Shown here piece after piece: positions 22,295 to 23,724 of a stretch of 23,724 nucleotides of DNA (its first letter is position 1; each line of letters starts with the position of its first letter). The stretch spans positions 1 through 23,724 of the IMG/VR virus record IMGVR_UViG_3300023179_004813; one strand, 5' to 3'. The notes under the pieces were generated by a model. It saw only the letters and a list, made by a program, of their open reading frames with translations, was not told where the DNA came from and ran no database searches. Position numbers and translations under genes: made by a program. This stretch comes from a virus.

Positions 22295-22451
22295 ATTTAC
22301 CCTCTACCTTAAACCATGGGAATTTCACCCAGTAATTCATATTTTGTAAAGCTAAACTACAGCTTTGCTCATCTCTAAATTGTAATTGTATTCTACCAGG
22401 AATATCATTTGGATCATATATGTTAACCACTATAAGAAACAGTGTCCACAT
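22266..22451 (-). CDS. Small protein bridging plcP and agt, possible membrane or secreted peptide, 61 aa
   Basis: The N-terminus is hydrophobic (WTLFLIVVNI, 2-11), followed by DPNDIPGRIQLQF and a C-terminal part with three Cys or aromatic-rich stretches (SCSLALQNMNYWVKFPWFKVEGKC). It is supported as a gene by AAGGAA 7 bases before its ATG, and by overlaps of 29 bases with both neighbours in other frames. Two Cys in the last 31 residues (about 31 and 53) could form a disulfide if exported. The family is not recognised beyond a vague memory of similar small phage proteins. A helper of the two lipid enzymes is possible but unproven. Confidence 0.6.
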   Translation of the reverse strand: MWTLFLIVVNIYDPNDIPGRIQLQFRDEQSCSLALQNMNYWVKFPWFKVEGKCEKNINYNR

Positions 22452-23196
22452 CTTTAATTTCCTTAGTCCAATATATTATTTCCCAACGACCATCTAAATG
22501 CTCTACTAAAGCTGAACAACTTTCTACCCAGTCTCCATCGTTCATATACATTATTTCTTTAATTTTTTTAATTTCTGCATGGTGGATATGACCACATATA
22601 ATTCCATCATACCCACGCTTAATACAATAATCAGCCAGATTATTTTCAAATCTAAACATAAAATCCATTGCCCGTTTGACTCGGTGCTTAAGATACTTAC
22701 TAAGACTCCAATAGCCGAACCCAAAGCGATGGCGAATACGATTAAATTGGGTATTAATTGATAAAAGCATATCATAAGCTTTATCCCCTAAAAAACTTAC
22801 CCATGGAGCCAATCTTGTTATTCCATCAAACAAATCTCCGTGTACAACTAGGTATTTTTTACCATCTATGCCATTGTGTGTGCATTGATTTGATATTTTT
22901 ATTTTTCCAAAACTTACATTATATGGTAATAAAGGTCTTATAAATTCATCATGGTTTCCTAAAATATACATTACTTCTGTTCCTTTTTTAGAAAGACCGA
23001 GTATTCTTCTTATGACATTGGTATGGGTCTGTTTCCAGACCCATTTGTTTTGCTGTATCTTCCAGCCATCTATTATATCACCTATAAGATATAACTTCGT
23101 TGAAGAATTGTATTTTAGAAAATTATATAATAATTCTGCTTTACAGCCCTTCGTGCCCAAGTGTACATCTGATATAAAGATAGCGTTATAAACCAT
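22423..23196 (-). CDS. plcP: PlcP-like metallophosphoesterase (phospholipid head-group cleavage), LpxH-related
   Basis: 257 residues with all calcineurin-type metal motifs: D10-x-H12 (SDVHLG), GDIID (39-43), GNHDE (80-84), VVHGD (117-121) and GHIHH (202-206). It belongs to the COG2908 group often named UDP-2,3-diacylglucosamine hydrolase. E. coli LpxH has GNRD where this protein has GNHD, and LpxH lacks the C-terminal YMNDGDWVESCSALVEH (217-233) block. Both point to the PlcP branch, whose Sinorhizobium member cuts phosphocholine or similar heads off phospholipids, leaving diacylglycerol. Neighbours support this: an Agt-like glycosyltransferase downstream and PstS upstream. It has no signal peptide; PlcP acts at the inner membrane face. 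An LpxH-type role cannot be excluded without a tree. Ribosome binding site is weak. Confidence 0.82.
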   Translation of the reverse strand: MVYNAIFISDVHLGTKGCKAELLYNFLKYNSSTKLYLIGDIIDGWKIQQNKWVWKQTHTNVIRRILGLSKKGTEVMYILGNHDEFIRPLLPYNVSFGKIKISNQCTHNGIDGKKYLVVHGDLFDGITRLAPWVSFLGDKAYDMLLSINTQFNRIRHRFGFGYWSLSKYLKHRVKRAMDFMFRFENNLADYCIKRGYDGIICGHIHHAEIKKIKEIMYMNDGDWVESCSALVEHLDGRWEIIYWTKEIKDVDTVSYSG

Positions 23197-23217
23197 TTCA
23201 TTTCGGAACCTATTTAA

Positions 23218-23424
23218 TCACTCAATTACTTCATGCTCTGTAGGAAAATCTTCCTCTTTAACATCATCACTAACCTGCTTAATAACTATATCAACCTTTT
23301 CGTACTGCGCTAATGTTTCTAGCAAATTTTTAACTGTATCTAAAACCTGTGTTTGATCTAATGAATCATCATCTTCCAACTCTAATTTTACATCAAGATC
23401 CCAGGCACGCATTTCAAGTTTCAT
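23218..23424 (-). CDS. Small acidic protein between pstS and plcP, 68 aa
   Basis: Starts MKLEMRAWDLDVKLELEDDD, then a helix (VLDTVKNLLETLAQYEKV, about 27-44) and an acidic end (VKEEDFPTEHEVIE). The alternating charged strand, helix, strand (DIVIKQV) layout suggests a small alpha/beta fold. AGGAG lies 8 bases before the ATG, a good ribosome binding site. It is separated from pstS by 93 bases with a perfect hairpin, and from plcP by 21 bases. I do not recognise it; no motif links it to phosphate or lipid metabolism. Confidence 0.7.
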   Translation of the reverse strand: MKLEMRAWDLDVKLELEDDDSLDQTQVLDTVKNLLETLAQYEKVDIVIKQVSDDVKEEDFPTEHEVIE

Positions 23425-23445
23425 TTTGTTACTCCTTTATGTGGT

Positions 23446-23472
23446 TTGTGGAGAACTTGTGATTCTCCACAA
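23446..23472 (-). repeat. Perfect 10-bp inverted repeat between pstS and the next gene
   Basis: TTGTGGAGAA (23446-23455) and TTCTCCACAA (23463-23472) with a 7-base loop. It lies 45 bases after the pstS stop and 21 bases before the next start. No T-run follows on either strand, so it is not a standard terminator. It could be an mRNA-stabilising or processing hairpin for pstS, or a binding site for a dimeric regulator. Confidence 0.75.
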
Positions 23473-23517
23473 CTATTTACAAAATAAAACTTGAAAAATA
23501 GTTACAAATTGATTACA

Positions 23518-23724
23518 TCAATGTTTGATTTGATTCCATACTTTGTTACGAATATCGTTCTGTAGTTTTTCTGGCAAATGAACATAGTCAAGTTCGGCAC
23601 TCATCTTGGCACCATTCTTAAATGCCCAGTCAAAGAATTTAATGACTTCTTGGCTGGCCTTTTTATCAGCAGGATCTTTATACATGATAATGAAACTTGC
23701 AGTGCTAATTGGCCAAATATCTTT
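23518..23724 (-). CDS. pstS: Partial PstS, periplasmic phosphate-binding protein (C-terminal 68 aa)
   Basis: The last 68 codons of a gene that continues beyond the right edge. The segments WPISTASFIIMYKDP (4-18), EVIKFFDWAFKNGAKM (26-41) and LDYVHLPEKL (44-53) are the typical C-terminus of proteobacterial PstS, which binds inorganic phosphate in the periplasm for the PstCAB transporter. Phage pstS genes are well known in cyanophages and are expressed under phosphate limitation. No pstC, pstA or pstB follows it, so the product would work with host transporter parts. The signal peptide and any PhoB site lie outside the window. The stop is TGA at 23518-23520. Confidence 0.92.
   Translation of the reverse strand, partial: KDIWPISTASFIIMYKDPADKKASQEVIKFFDWAFKNGAKMSAELDYVHLPEKLQNDIRNKVWNQIKH

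Noticed and set aside
22423-23196. Plain naming as LpxH (lipid A biosynthesis)
   Set aside because: GNHD instead of GNRD, the C-terminal DGDWVESC block and the Agt-like and PstS neighbours fit PlcP better; LpxH remains the alternative.
1-23724. tRNA genes, CRISPR arrays, insertion sequences or attachment sites
   Set aside because: No T-loop-like GGTTCGAATCC stretch, spaced direct repeats, transposase or integrase was seen; intergenic gaps are too short for most of these.

Overview
The window is one continuous, AT-rich stretch of a tailed-phage genome of the T4-like (myovirus) type, of the sort found in marine and freshwater proteobacteria. The evidence is a T4-style replication set: a gp41-like DnaB-family helicase, a gp61-like primase, UvsW helicase, a DexA-like exonuclease and a probable gp62 clamp-loader subunit. 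T4-type late promoter octamers (TATAAATA) lie in front of virion-type genes. Genes overlap by 1-35 bases, and all but one lie on the minus strand. No rRNA, tRNA, integrase, insertion sequence or CRISPR array was seen, and no gene-free stretch exceeds 100 bases. Host identity is not proven. The AhpC/AhpD, PstS and lipid-remodelling genes point to a Gram-negative proteobacterium from low-phosphate water.

Layout, left to right; minus-strand transcription runs right to left. Positions 1-2670 hold a partial RecB/MGME1-like nuclease, an A-type Fe-S carrier (IscA/ErpA-like) and four conserved phage proteins, one of them a probable virion or prohead protein. Positions 2686-3175 are a single-gene late unit: perfect late promoter, 129-residue Ala/Thr-rich protein, strong terminator. 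Positions 3198-5861 hold a protein with a KxDG nucleotidyltransferase motif, a Pro/Thr-rich probable structural protein and a small partner. Positions 5868-8241 are the helicase-primase pair. Positions 8287-9099 hold a probable tail or baseplate protein with its late promoter. Position 9127 starts the only plus-strand gene. Positions 9520-10651 hold a small protein resembling a condensed DNA polymerase III alpha core, and DexA. Positions 10653-13964 hold five small related proteins; a 666-residue secreted subtilisin with a beta-barrel-like tail is embedded among them. Positions 13964-18251 hold a zinc-finger protein, the gp62 candidate, a conserved phage protein, UvsW and its translationally coupled partner. 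Positions 18282-19914 hold an AAA ATPase with its terminator and two small genes.

The right end (19920-23724) is an accessory metabolic block. From upstream to downstream it has the C-terminus of PstS (phosphate-binding protein), a small acidic protein, a PlcP-like metallophosphoesterase, a 61-residue protein overlapping both neighbours, an Agt-like GT4 glycosyltransferase, a zinc-ribbon protein, and an AhpC-AhpD peroxidase pair.

The best candidate for a new system is pstS-plcP-agt. In phosphate-starved bacteria PlcP removes the phosphate head group from phospholipids and Agt glycosylates the resulting diacylglycerol, giving phosphorus-free membrane lipids. A phage carrying both, next to a phosphate-uptake gene, could release membrane phosphate for its own DNA. 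AhpC-AhpD downstream could protect the infected cell against peroxide. The gene arrangement and motifs are visible in the sequence; the combined role is inference.
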